Assembly (NCBI GenBank): GCA_003640385.1
Contig: RCAB01000033.1
Coordinates: forward strand, 124,001-188,000
Origin: Setaria digitata
Taxonomy: Eukaryota; Nematoda; Chromadorea; Rhabditida; Setariidae
DNA length: 64,000 nt
Direction: 5' to 3'
The notes under the pieces were generated by a model, which was not told the origin of the DNA, made no database searches, and saw only the letters and a list, made by a program, of their open reading frames with translations. Made by a program: the position numbers and the translations under genes. This document shows, in pieces, positions 24,500 through 36,879 of the stretch (position 1 is its first letter; every line of letters starts with the position of its first letter).

Positions 24500-25658
24500 A
24501 TGAGGTGGAGGCTACTGGTATTCTTAATGCTTTATCTAAATGTCACATTTGGAGAAGATACAGATGTAAACGACTCAGCCCATATTGTTGCATCAAAATT
24601 TACGTTGTCGCAGTATGCAGTCGAAGGAATGGATTACGTTATTGATTATCGGCTTTACAATGTTGGTGACAGGGTATGTCGCATAAGCCGTAACGTAAGC
24701 TTATCACTAAATAGGCCTCAACACTTACGTACTATTTAAGTAAACGTTTGTGTTAGCACTATTTAGTCTGACTGAAGCGAAATTTTGGTTCTTTATTGTT
24801 TTGTGCGTATTCATTTTGCTTTGTTAAATTCTTTTAGGCGCTGTACTTAGGTGAACCTAGTAGCTGGAATAGAAATAGTAAGTGCTAATATGTTGGACTA
24901 ATTTTTCAGGCTGCTTTACGTGTAGCATTAGATGATCGAGATGGTTTTCCCACACAGGCTTTTGATGTTATACGAGGACTCTTGCAGGTAGCTGGTTCTG
25001 TACCAAATTATAACACTTTTAACCATTTAAGGACTACATGATTTTTTTAAGTAGTTAGTGGTTTGTAAAAAGTGTCAGTTATTAAATTCAGGTGCGTTGG
25101 GAAAGAATAAGTCCTAGCAGCAATGTTTCGCATTCAGTAGTGGTACGTCCTCGAACTCTTGGTTCATTTAATTACTCATCTGCCCAGATAACTTATTATC
25201 CAAATGAAGATGCAAAGGAAGTGCGCATCAGCTATACAACTGCTCCAGGTGAAGGTGTGTCATTTGTTGTTTTATAAAGTTGAAACTTTTATATCACATT
25301 TACAGTATGCTTGTTATCTATTAGTGACATTATAGAGTTTTACTGTAAATTCATTGCGGCGGTAGGACACACGGCAATGAATTCTATACTAATCAGACCA
25401 AATTTAAGTAGGTAGTAGGTAATGCACAATATAAAACACAACAAAACTTGTTAATAGAGAGAAAATTTCGAAAGCTGAAAAATATCTCCAGGTTATATTT
25501 ATCGACGAAAAGATTATGACCGAAAGTTCTCAGCAAAAGTGGGTGTGTGGTTGATATTTTTAATGCTTGTCGCGCCATCAACAATCGTTCCATTTGTATT
25601 GTGGTACCAGAGTAAGACGAAATATGATCAAGAAACTCTATCCAAGAAAATCAAATGA
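24500..25658 (+). CDS. trap-2: Translocon-associated protein subunit beta (TRAP-beta, SSR2)
   Basis: TRAP-beta is a type I membrane glycoprotein of the ER TRAP complex next to Sec61. Exons: 24500-24673 (ATG), 24910-24987, 25092-25254, 25492-25658 (TGA), all in phase; 193 residues, typical for the family. It starts with a signal peptide (MRWRLLVFLMLYLNVTFG). The lumenal domain has ASKFTLSQYAVEGMDY, RLYNVGD and the hallmark NVSHSVVVRP (NVS is a likely glycosylation site), then FNYSSAQITYYPNEDA. One membrane segment (VWLIFLMLVAPSTIVPFVLW) is followed by a short Lys-rich cytosolic tail. The ATG is placed directly after a TTCTTTTAG acceptor, so trans-splicing would leave no gene-encoded 5' UTR. 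Assignment is firm. Confidence 0.96.
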
Positions 25659-28350
25659 ATTTCCCGTAGTTATTGCCATTCAGCTTATTTTAGAACCACC
25701 GAAAGGTCTTGAGAATGATGCGACAGGCTTTGTTTAATAACTTTAAATATGAGTATTACGAAGTTTTTATTAATTGCTTTTGTAACTAAGTTTAAATAGC
25801 GATAATGAAGCACATAAAGTTTTCCATGAATGAAGAACTTACTGTTATATCACTCTCTGAATAGTTGAAATGTTTGGTTTGAATCGCGTATTCCTTACAG
25901 TTATATATAAGGGATTCTGAAAAGTGAATTTCGAGATTTTTTTAAATCTTTTCTGGTTTAGACATAACTAATGTGTTACACTATTGCTCATTCGCAGAAA
26001 GAACGATTTTATTTTAATTTTACTTTGTTCAAAGCATATTATTTCTTAATGGAGATCCAATAGTTATTTGCTAGAAAAATAGGTACTTTTTTTTCTTCAA
26101 CCTTTTCTACTTTTTAACGTTAATCCGGGAACGTTGTACATCCTTTTTTTTATTAGCATCGTCAGCTTAACTGTGGTGAGAATTTAGTTCGTTCTATATA
26201 TGCCACATTAAGCTTCCAGGTTTAAAACTTATGGCTTTTAAAACAGCACATTGTTAATGTTATTGCTTTTTATATGTGTTATTCTTATGTAATTGGTTTT
26301 TTTTTTTTTTTTTTTTTCATTGTACTGAATTTTTTATGCATCCCTTCTTTCGTGGTACCAAACTACTTCATTTTATTGTGATATAAGTTTGTCACTGTTT
26401 GTGTGGAGCTCCAACTTTATAATTATCATTGTTTATTATTTTGTATTTTATGGTTTTAATAGGGTTATAGGTGAAGTTTATATAATTTTTGGTTGTGTAG
26501 TAATGTTTTATTGTTTCCTGAACGTGTCCAGGTAAGATAAAGGGAAAACAATGAATGACCTGTAGTTGTTTGTTGTACAAGATTTCACATCTTATGGGCA
26601 CTTTTGATTTTTGTTATATTGCACGGGTCTGATGAATATAAAATGTAACAGAAACAACTAAGACATCAGTGCAACTCAGCACATTTTCAAACAGTAATAA
26701 TAAAAATAAATCTATCAGAATCAAGTAAGTTGCCAATCAAAATTATTATCTTAGGGCTGTACAAAAATTTACCATCCGAACCTGAGAATCGTGCACGCAC
26801 TGCATCTATATAGTGTCACTGATTAGCTTTCGTTTTAAAACCCTTTATTCTCGGTGTCCAATGAGCTGCAAGTCGGAGGTGCTTCTTCAGGTGGTATGTT
26901 TAGTTCTAATAATGCAGTTAGAAACTTCTCCCACCATTGTGTTTGAGAGTATAATGTTTTTCACGTCATATATTACATTTCCAATAATTATATCACAATC
27001 TGTTAATTCTTGAGTCTGAGTTACTCATTTCTGAGTTGGCATGTTAAATTCAGTTCAGAAGAGCTGTGAACACGCCAAAGGCATGAGGACTGGTTTTAAA
27101 GCGGTTCTTTTAAAATGTTAGGAGAACAGTGGCCAGCTGAATGTGAAATGGAAACTGAATATTTAGTGGTCAACGTTTCTTGTACAGTACGAGTTGTGCG
27201 TGTTTGTACCTTGAACTAATACATTCCTCACATCTTAAGCTCTGAATTTTGTTTACTTAAAGTGAAGCGAACCGATGACTGCATCATCGTTGACATCGGT
27301 AACGGACAGTAATCACTTCGGACGCCTCAACTCTATCTATATACAAGGGCAACTCGATTTCTTAAAAATCCATTTAGCTTTCGTGGTCACATTTATAGTC
27401 GCTTAAGGTAAATCCTTTATTGAAACGGATATCCCAAATTGAAGTATAAAGTCACGTAATTGATAAATTTCTCATTCAAGTTCACTTCGTCAGTGCATAC
27501 GAATATGTTATTGCTTAAAAACTTTATTACCTTAAATCTATTTAATTCCATTTATTCCACTTCCTCACTTTTCCATAAGAAAATGCATCAATAAACTGAA
27601 TTTTTTTTATGCAGAAATCTAAATTCAACGACATTTGTTTCAATCATATTTATCATTTTACAACAATTAAAAACTGAAGATTTACAATGCTTTTAAAGTT
27701 TCTATGTATTCTATATAGATTTTTCCTTATTCATTGTCTTATACATTTATTTTTGGAGTTTCGGAAAAATGAAATGATCTCAGCTGCTTTTCAATGAGCA
27801 GAATAATATAATGCGGTGTAGTTGATGTAATCCCATTCACTTTTCACGGGTGTTGGCTATTGCTGTCATGAACTTGCATTCTAGAAGATAGCAAGTAATA
27901 CTTAAATTGGTAATTTTTAGAAAGAAATCTTTTAGTTCAGAATATTTGCCTTTCTTTCTATGTTTAGGGTCATATTTTTGAAAATACAGTGCAACTGATC
28001 GAATGTTTCACTGAAATGTGTCAGTAATATTTGCAGCGACGTACGTATGATTTTTCTAAAAATTAGTTTATCTGTGACGGCAATTTTATATAGACTTGTA
28101 ACTGCAATAAACGATCTGGATGATTTAAAGGTTGGCATCTGATGATGCTTTATTTCTTATAAGCTCGGATTTACAGACCTCATTAAGTAAGAAACATTCT
28201 TAAAACTATTATGCAAGTCTAATAATACAATTATTTAGTTCTTTTAAAAGAAAATTAACTTGGAGCATTTTGAAGAATCATGATTTCATCATGTGCTTTT
28301 TGCAGTGATCATTCTAAATTGAAAAGATATAGGATTTGTCTAAATTCTAG
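25659..28350. other. Intergenic stretch with a candidate signal-peptide exon
   Basis: Mostly AT-rich non-coding DNA, including a 21-base T run (26,297-26,317). One candidate exon: an ATG at 26,861 opens MSCKSEVLLQVVCLVLIMQL, which has the charge-then-hydrophobic form of a signal peptide. It could be the missing first exon of the astacin gene, since phase-0 donors exist (for example GTGTTT after ACC ATT near 26,938). A stronger GTATGT donor inside it would remove the hydrophobic part, so this is unproven. Confidence 0.35.
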
Positions 28351-31300
28351 TATTTCGATCGTCGAAAGGCTGATTTTGAGACATTCCTAATGCCGTCCGA
28401 TTTCGCGATGGCTTTGAAGCTTGACGACAATTGGCAAATTAGTAATGACTCGGCACTTTATAATAGCGGTAAATTCGAAGGTGATCTGGATATGGATATT
28501 GCTGAACTGGAAAATGTAGGCCTATTTTTCGAATGAATTTTGACTTTGAAAGTCTACACTTCTTGTTTTGAAAGTTTCCATAATTTTTATAGCTTGTTTA
28601 TTGCTTTAGAGCTTAATTAAAATCCAAAAAAAACATGCATTTATAAAGTATCATTTTTTTCTAAAACATTTTAGCACATGATTCTGCTGCGTCCTTTGAA
28701 TAACCTTATTAGATTATGTTGATAATAAATAAATAAACAGTGTGTGGAACTTATCTCCTTTGTATTCTTTACCAGTCATCATATTTTCAGATCAGTCCCA
28801 ACACTAATAGTAAAAATCCGCAAAACAATGTACTGTATAATGCAGTTCGAAATAGACACCAAATATGGTCCAGTTCTCAAATACCGTATGCCATTAGTAG
28901 CCAGTACACTCCTTATAGGTAATGCCTTCAACAATTTTAAATTGATGACCAAAACTTGTCTTTTCTGTTTGTTAATTATCATGAGATTTATAGTGAAGAT
29001 AAAATTAGAACTAACAAAGTTAATTGAAATGACATGTTATGACTCTGTATATGTTGGAGCACTAATTTAGGAGGTACCGGAAGGATTTTAGTATGCTTTT
29101 GAGGAGTGGAATGCGCACTGGGAGATTTAGTAACAGTGGCACTCTCTTCTCTGGGAATCGAGAGACCATCATTTTGAGTCTTTTCTCTTTTGATTACTAC
29201 TGATGATGATTTGCAGTCGTTCAGTAATAGCAGCGGCCATGGAGGAGTATGCTACACGTACCTGTGTTCGATGGGTTCCTCGATCTGTCAAGGACTCCGA
29301 CTACATCTACATCGTACCCGATCGAGGATGTTATTCAATGGTTGGCAAGACTGGTGAGTACTGTCTCTACTGTTACACTGTCCTTTTCATAGTCTTACTT
29401 CCGGATACTTTGTCTTCATGGTGCAATCAATTATGCGATATGAATCTGAGATGGAAATCAGGTCATAATGGGATGTTTCAGCTAATTTACAACATTATCC
29501 TTATTCTAAGTTAACAGTACTTCCCTAAAATTGCTCATTTACACACATTAAAGGTGGCAAGCAGACGGTATCACTTGGTACTGGATGTATACAGAAGGGC
29601 ATCATACTGCATGAGTTGATGCATGCGGTTGGGTTTTTCCACGAGCAGTCCAGAACCGATCGGGATAATCACATAACAGTGCTGTGGGAAAACATACAGC
29701 CCGGAATGCAGGGTTAGTTTATACAATGGCATATTTCAGTCTGGAATTAAGTCATGCATTCCAATTATAATCCTCGTTTCTGTTTCTTTCACCTATCTAA
29801 AATTTCTTATCTTTATAGGGCAGTTCGAAAAATACGATCATGCCATGATCGATTCACTCAGTGCCGACTATGACTACGATTCTATTATGCATTATGGACC
29901 ACGAGCATTTAGTCGCAATGGTCAACCTACACTAATGCCAAAAGTTCCCGCTGCTATTGGTCAAAGATTACATTTTAGTACACTCGATATATTCAAAATC
30001 AATAAGCTTTACAACTGTTCATCAAGTACTGCTTTAAAAATCCTTACTTCTTGTATTGGCTTAATAGTACTGAAACGATCTTATGAAAAAATCTGGCTTC
30101 AATTTGTAGTTCTCGAATGGAGGTTGCATGCACCGAAATCCCCACCAAAAATCATAACATAAATTAGACAATACAGAATTATCCATTTTACGAGTAGTTT
30201 AGTTTCTTTCCTTCGGGACAAAAAATTTAATTTAAATCATTCCAGATGTTACTCAAATGCAGACAGTGGCCCCGTCTCTTCAGACTAAAGTCGATAAAAG
30301 CCTTAAGCCTACAAAAACACCAATGCATTTGATTATTACCGATTCTTGCAAAAACATACGTTCAGACTGTGATGAACTTGTTGCTTACGGCGAGTATTGT
30401 GTTACCAATTTGTGAGACCACCCACTTGAAACATCACATTATTCGAGAATTTCCATTTAATGAAGATATATAGCAGCAGAAATGCTTTAGATCTTGCCAC
30501 TATTAGTATTTTATTAGAATGCTCTTGTTTCTCCCTACCCGAAATCATTTCCTGCATTAGCTGAAACTTTTACCTCTTTCCCTAATGCTGCTTTTTCTTG
30601 AACATCTTCACCACACATTTATTCCTTATATTTTCCCCTTTATTTTATATACTTTTCAGGATGGTGTGCAGGTAACTTAAGATGGATGAAGCATTACTGC
30701 CCAGAAAGTTGCGAAACGTGCAGCAATTTCACAGGTCTTAACATATTAATGTGCTGGAAGCTCTTACGACGAAGTAATCATATCTTGGAACAGGTTACTG
30801 CATATTTAACCTAATGTGTATATTTTGTAAAATTTCAGTTAAGCCATGCATGGACCAGCGGCTAGACTGTTTGACACTTGTACAAAATGGCCACTGCACG
30901 ATTTCGAATGCGTTCATGCAGGCTTTCTGCTCAAAATCATGTGGCTTTTGTAAATCAGCAGAAGTCATAGACAACGCAACAGTGGTAACAACAAAATTAT
31001 CAACTATAGGTGCAATCATAACGACAACAGCAGAGACAATGAGAAAACCCAGCAAGTAAATTAATAATTAATATCGGAGATTTACCTAATTTTAGTAGCG
31101 TTCTACTGCAGTATGCGATCCACGAAAAATTTCGGTCATTTTTTAACGGCATAAACATCACTAGACTATTTCTGGGCTTTTCGGAAGGCTAATTAATCAA
31201 CTACCATCCTTTATGCCTTCATAGTTCACTTGAAGCTTCCAGTTATGCACTGCTATGAATTAAAAAATTGAACCTTCACGATACCCAGTCGAGCACTAGA

Positions 31301-31618
31301 CCCAATTTTTACAATTTAAATTTCTAATGGGGTCAGATTTGCTTTAATTTTAGTTGAATGAATGTAAATAGTTCAAGACTTTGAAATTACAGATCGAAAC
31401 AATCGTTCGAAATAGCATGGAGAAAGTTAATCGGTTCGAAAATAAATCCCGCTGAAATATTTCCCACACAAAAAACATGCACTGATCAGAAACATTTCTG
31501 TACGCACTGGAAAAGTGCTGGATTCTGCAAAGGATTATTTTCCAGTTTTATGACGGAAAATTGTCAACGATCATGTGAGCTATGTATCGTTGAAGACAAA
31601 GATATATATCTGGAGTGA
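28351..31618 (+). CDS. Secreted astacin (M12A) metalloprotease with three ShKT domains (NAS family)
   Basis: This is a zinc endopeptidase of the nematode astacin family, secreted as a zymogen. Exons: 28351-28515, 28791-28918, 29217-29353, 29554-29712, 29819-30025, 30246-30389, 30660-30734, 30839-31055, 31393-31618 (TGA); 485 residues without the signal peptide, which must come from an upstream exon. The propeptide carries the family's aspartate-switch motif (YNSGKFEGD). Mature protease starts near NAVRNRHQIW. The zinc site is HELMHAVGFFHEQSRTDR, the Met-turn SIMHYG. C-terminal are three ShKT six-Cys domains: CKNIRSDC...CPESCETC, CMDQRLDC...CSKSCGFC, CTDQKHFC...CQRSCELC, with a Thr-rich linker after the second. 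The first ShKT keeps six Cys only if a GC donor (30390) is used. Domain order fits NAS subgroup II; no single orthologue assigned. Confidence 0.93.
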
Positions 31619-31904
31619 ATGGAACACTTATTAAAAAACTGAAGTTAAGGAATTACATGGACTTTAGTCTAACTCGAAAAAAAAATGAAAATACAGCTTC
31701 TTTCGTTTTTCTCATACACAGCACTAGAATTAGAATGCCGCACAATTGCAAAAAAAAAAAAAAGGAAAAAAGAAAAGAAGTAATTTTTAAGAAATTCGAA
31801 ATGGCCACAAATAAACATAAAAATAACTGTGGACATAGATTTTTTTTCTTTTTTTTTGATGCTATTTTTCCAGTTTTATCATAATACAAATATAATATAT
31901 AACG
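31619..31904. other. Short convergent spacer between astacin and RAD1
   Basis: 286 bases between two convergent stop codons, with A and T runs. It must contain both 3' UTRs and both polyadenylation sites. Confidence 0.6.
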
Positions 31905-33317
31905 TTAATCCATAGAGATATTCTCTTCTTCCGAGGCAGAGATATCAGGTACACACTGTAAAGGAAAACAGCTTTTCAACCAAGCTATCATGAAAGCAAC
32001 TAACGGATCAGTCTGCTGGGCTATGGCATGCAATCGAATAGACCCAAGATATAGCAAAGAAACGAAAAATCCTGAGAGCTTTAATATGGAGGAGAATGAG
32101 AAAAAACTTACGAAAAATTCGAGAAAAATATGGTTGTTCTCAGTATGCTCCACCATGAATTGTATTGATAATATGCCCCGGTAATCAATACGTAGAGACA
32201 ACTGAAGGAAAAAAAAAAGTAATATAACATATAGTTTCTTTACATTATTTGTCGAAAGTCAAAAGTCCTTGTAGAAACTATAATGATGCAACAGTATGTC
32301 AAGGTAGCTGAACTGTACCTTATTGCAGATATCCAACGAAGCTGTCATTCTTTTTACGAGGTTCAGCCTATAGGTAAACTCGACATCTTGTCTGCATTCT
32401 AATCGTTCGATTTGTTCAGAGTTATGTGGAAATTTCGTCTGAAAATAAATACCAAATAAGTGTAGTTAAATAAGAGGAAAAAAAGTGTGACAAAAACTTT
32501 GGATGATCTAGACCTATACAAAACTTTCCCGCAGCGTTTGAAAACTAAGAAAAAAGAAGATCCACACATAACAAGCATAAAATAAACCTTGATTTTACCC
32601 AAATCTCCTTCTGTGATTACACTCAAAGAAAACTGATCGACTCTGAATCCCACAAATGGGCTACTCTGATCAAATTCATGAAATGTTTCCTTTAGCATCC
32701 ATGGTTTCATTATCACCTTTGCAGTAACATTGGCAGGATTGAAATCAAAATCAAGCACCTAAACTGATTTTTGTGCTGATATATGACATATCCCAGTTTT
32801 AGTAAATTCATTAGAAAAAAACTAGAAGTCACTTACTATATCAGGGCTTTGGGTTTTGATTAAACACCTAGCAACTACTCCGTCCTTTTCGAGCATAACT
32901 TTAAGAGGTTCACCATAACCATCGTAGGTCATTTTCAAAACAGTACTAACTCCAGCACCGAATGCGCTCAAGCATTCCTGCAAATAAAACTATGTACAAA
33001 AGCAGTTGATAGAATAATATTTTGATAAAAATCTGATAATTCACAGAAGACAATAAAATAAGAAATTGTAAAATAAAAGAAAAGTATATCATGAAGAATA
33101 AGAAATTAACCGTGAAAATGCAGAGAGGTATGCGGAACGTTATAACATCTTCATTTAAAATGAAATCAGTAAATAAATCGCTCTTAAAGTAAGCGATTCC
33201 CTGAACACAGTTTTGATCATCCACAACAATTCGTAAACCATTCTTGCTAATATCGACAATACAATTCTGAAAGAATATTTCATCTTCTCTGAATAAGCTT
33301 GAAAGATTAATCAAAAA
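31905..33317 (-). CDS. mrt-2: RAD1 checkpoint clamp subunit (9-1-1 complex; MRT-2 in C. elegans)
   Basis: RAD1 forms the RAD9-HUS1-RAD1 DNA-damage clamp, a PCNA-like ring loaded at damaged DNA; in worms it also affects telomere upkeep. Exons found: 33111-33317, 32837-32977, 32588-32758, 32319-32438, 32112-32201, 31905-31955 (TAA), all phase 0, 260 codons including the stop. Family landmarks in order: SKNGLRIVVDDQNCVQGIAY, FRIPLCIF, ECLSAFGAG, MTYDGYGEPLKVMLEKDGVV, VLDFDFNPANV, SLRIDYRGILSIQFMVE, LEFFCVPD. About 25 N-terminal residues are missing: upstream of 33,317 the frame meets a stop and I could not fix the first exon (an ATG at 33,465-33,457 is possible but its sequence is unlike RAD1). 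A TTTCAG at 33,267-33,272 is coding, not an acceptor. Assignment is firm. Confidence 0.93.
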
Positions 33318-36300
33318 CTTAATTGGTGTTTAATTAAATCTGTTTCTGTGTAACAAAAAGTGACTAGAAAAAACAAAACTTCTAACACAATTAAGACTGA
33401 AAAAAACTCGTGCAAAAATGACTGGCCGAGGCACTGAATATGAAGCATTTCCGACACGACTGACATTTGCTTTGCTATACTAATCCTGGTAAATCAATGA
33501 AGGCATAGAAAAGCAGCAAGATTGCAGAAGAGATGCCATAATTTTTAATGTACTGTCATTGTTAAATGGCAAATGTAGATTCCCTGCTCTAAATTACATG
33601 ATATTTACACATTTGGTTTTTTTGAACAAGTTGTATGAAAGACCGCGAACTGTGGAAATTTTATAAGGATGTTAAAAGACGAGTTCAATGAAGTTATTTT
33701 AAAAAAAATCATGGTTTGAAAAAATTACTGATTAAAAATTCCTCTTCAAAGTAATTTATGCAGTTCTTTCTATGTTAGATAACATGAAAGCCCAAAAAGT
33801 CATCCAACCTTCGCATCTCTATCTCATTATAACTAAGTGAAGTCAAAGCTGACATAAAATATAATTAGTTATGATTTTATTTCGACAGGGAATTTTGAAA
33901 ATAGATCTCTAAGGACAGAAATGAAATATTCTTTTCCAAGCTAAAGAAATATCTTGAAAATCAGTGCTGTCGAAAATGCATTGCGGAAGAGCTAGATTTA
34001 GAGATTGCAGAAATGTTAACAGATAATTTAATAGAAGTAAAAGGTTTAAAGAAGTAGACACTATACTGTTTCAAGTGATCTGGCACGGATATAATTTGTG
34101 ACAACTTGTACAACACTTCAGCGTGGTAAGACTTTCAGGACAAACTTCTATGCGGAAGGACAACATTTGAACAATCGGACAACACGAAATGAAAAGTATT
34201 CGTTGTTAGAGTAGCTATAAGTTTATCTGGAAAAACCATTTAAGTAACTAGAGGACTAATGAGTGCACATTGTATAAAAGGAGTAAGAACAGAAAAGATG
34301 CCAACCAATCTATCTGCTCTGTTACTGCATTTGAATAAAAAGTTTAATAAATTTGTCTGATGGTTGCTGATCTGATGAACATCACCCTAAGAACAACTCA
34401 GAATTCAAGACAGAACTAACAAACGTTCTATATCTTTCGTAACCAACTATACGACTATACGAGTTTCTTTCGGCGTTCTTTTCTTTCATGTAAAAAAAAA
34501 AAAAAAACTTTCGACAATAATAAATTGGACGATGCATTCAAGGCTATTGCAGACGACGGAATTAACAAGTACTAAAATCAGCGAAAGAAAGAAATATGGT
34601 CTATTTGACAAATATCACTTTCTCTAATTCACCACGCATCAGTGGAGATATTAGAAGATGCCTCCTTTTTACGAACTTTTGATCACCTAAAAGGTAGAAA
34701 ACAAACGAGCATAGTATATGCAACACGATGAAAAGCTCCGCAGTGTGTTTTCGGGTCATGCGATCCCAAAAGATACTAATGAAATAAAAACGGCTTTGTG
34801 AGACCGGATGGAAAGAAGGCGTCAAGGTATCTATTGCGCCAGTTTATACCAGTCACAAATATTCACCATCATTTCTAGCCTCACAATCACTCAGAAGCTC
34901 TATGAAGATGAAGTCATGCAGCATTAAAGACTGGTTTCCAGAAAATAAAACCAAACAAGGACCTTCAAAACTATGAGTTAAAATGACGGCGATTTTGAAA
35001 TATAATCGACAAGGATAAGACAGAAGAACTAAGATGGCTTAACGACACTGAAACCAATGCGCTGAAAGCCCGATTGTAGCCGAAAGATACATTGCAACTG
35101 TACAACAACCAACAGTACCCGCCTCTCGAAAATCCAATGCCCTCAATGCCTGATGAAGGTCGCGAGCATTTTCCAGTTTCAACAGAAACAGCGTCTGTTC
35201 AGGTGTTACTCCATCAAATACAAGAGTCATCACGAATCAACTTTTGTTCTGAAACAAAATCCACTCAAAAAAAAAAAAAAAATGAAAAACATTTGCACAC
35301 TTCAAATCACAACAGAATTAGCGAAGAAATGTGGACACTAAAGACCTGTTTTACTCAAACAGAGAAGGAACGGTTAATAAAGTTTGCTTTTTCAAATTTA
35401 TAATTGTTATCCAATTTCTCAAAGTAACCAATAAAAGAACAAATAGTACCAACTGCTGTAAATCTAAATCTCGTAGCTTAACCGGTAATGCACCTATTCC
35501 GCGCCAATTCTCACCATAAGAGACAACGAATTTCACAGGATAGACCGTAGGAATTTTGGTGCCTTCAGCAAGATATTATCAGACGAGTTAGTGGTGATCA
35601 GGTGGGTCCGAGTTTATTTTGGGTAGGAATTTTGTTTTTCACGGTCAATTGTAAGTAGGATGAGTTTCCTTTACAAAATATATTGCTGTATTTGCAATGG
35701 TAAAGGCTTCAAATGTAAGACTTGGAGCCGAGTGCATGATTTGTGACGTGCAGAACAGTTTCATGTACATTGTTATATTATACCTTAGTTATATGCCGAT
35801 GTGTAATATACACGCGGCTTTTCTTCTTGGGTTGGCTCATTAGAAATGATAAAAAACACTTTAACAATGATTTTTAACATTGACAGCTTTAGGTTCTCTG
35901 ATTTATTTGTAATTCGTTCTATTTCCTCCGCATGCATGTTCTTTTCATACAATAATAATTTATGACACTGAAGGTAGGAACTGTTAAATGGAGTAAAATC
36001 TGAAATATTTTAATATAGGTTTAGAGATAGGTTCTAATAAAGTTAGAACAATCTTTCTTCGAGTCGCATGTGATAAATTAATGGAAATGCGTCACTTCAG
36101 TCGTTACTGTATTGTCTCTGACGTGCTTATTATAACAAAAACTCACGAGCTTAATACTGCAACATTTAAGAACCTAGCAAACTTTAATATTTTTTCACAT
36201 TACTAGGTACGACTATGTTAAACACTTCAATGAGTTGCAGGACATCACGGAAATGCAGCGGAAATTGTATGTTGAAGGGAACAGTCTGTGCTCTTAAACT

Positions 36301-36879
36301 AACCAGAGAAAAAATTTAATGGATGTTGTTTAGTGTTGTATCTTACGTAACATCTGAAAACTAAGTTGCTATTAGACCGTACTGAAATTCATTTCCCATC
36401 ACTCGAATTGCATTCGAAGTTCTGGTGAGCCTTGCTGTTGTCTATTTGAATTGTTATGAAAAAATGAGCGCCTATGTGGAGGTAGTCCTTTGGACTTGAG
36501 ACACTGTTTGCGAACATAATAACATGAAGTGATCACTGAAGACGGAGCGATTTCAGAATGGATTAATGTATACGTCAAAGCGGCATGTTAGAATGCAGGT
36601 CGAAGGACGAGCATGCAATAATCAACTCAAAGAAAACTTAGGCGATTCGAATAGCCCGTTCCTCACAGACTTTATGGGTCCTTAGCCTTAGAGGGTGATG
36701 GACCACTGCATCAGTAGTAATTCATTGGATTCATCTCATTATAATTTAATGAGTTGATTGATCAGTGTCCGAGGAATTTGGAATAGTTAAAGGCCATATA
36801 ATGTATTACTGACACTACCAATAAATATGCGTATCACTTATCACAAAATATCCCCTAGCCACAATATATCTTCGTGCAG
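33318..36879. other. Region between RAD1 and the large orphan gene
   Basis: Probably contains the first exon(s) of both flanking genes, which diverge. Nothing here is firmly genic. A 64-codon minus frame at 35,039-35,233 stands out by its less AT-rich, coding-like composition and is listed apart. A CGTAGCTTAACCGGTAATGC stretch at 35,471-35,490 resembles a tRNA A box but has no matching B box or cloverleaf. Confidence 0.45.
35039..35233 (-). CDS. Possible 64-residue ORF or terminal exon, unknown product
   Basis: The frame starts with ATG (MMTLVFDGVTPEQTLFLLKL), continues NARDLHQALRALDFREAG and ends FQCR before TAA. Base and codon use is more balanced than in the surrounding DNA, and residues alternate hydrophobic and charged as in a real protein. 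There is no recognised domain. It could be a short gene, a last exon of a gene starting further right, or a decayed element. Low certainty. Confidence 0.22.
   Translation of the reverse strand: MMTLVFDGVTPEQTLFLLKLENARDLHQALRALDFREAGTVGCCTVAMYLSATIGLSAHWFQCR

Noticed and set aside
33267..33272. CTTTCAG in RAD1 as a splice acceptor
   Set aside because: The upstream codons (INLSSLFREDEIFFQ) continue the RAD1 alignment in frame, so this stretch is coding.
35471..35545. Possible tRNA gene
   Set aside because: The A-box-like start has no B box (GGTTCGANNCC) at the right distance and no cloverleaf.
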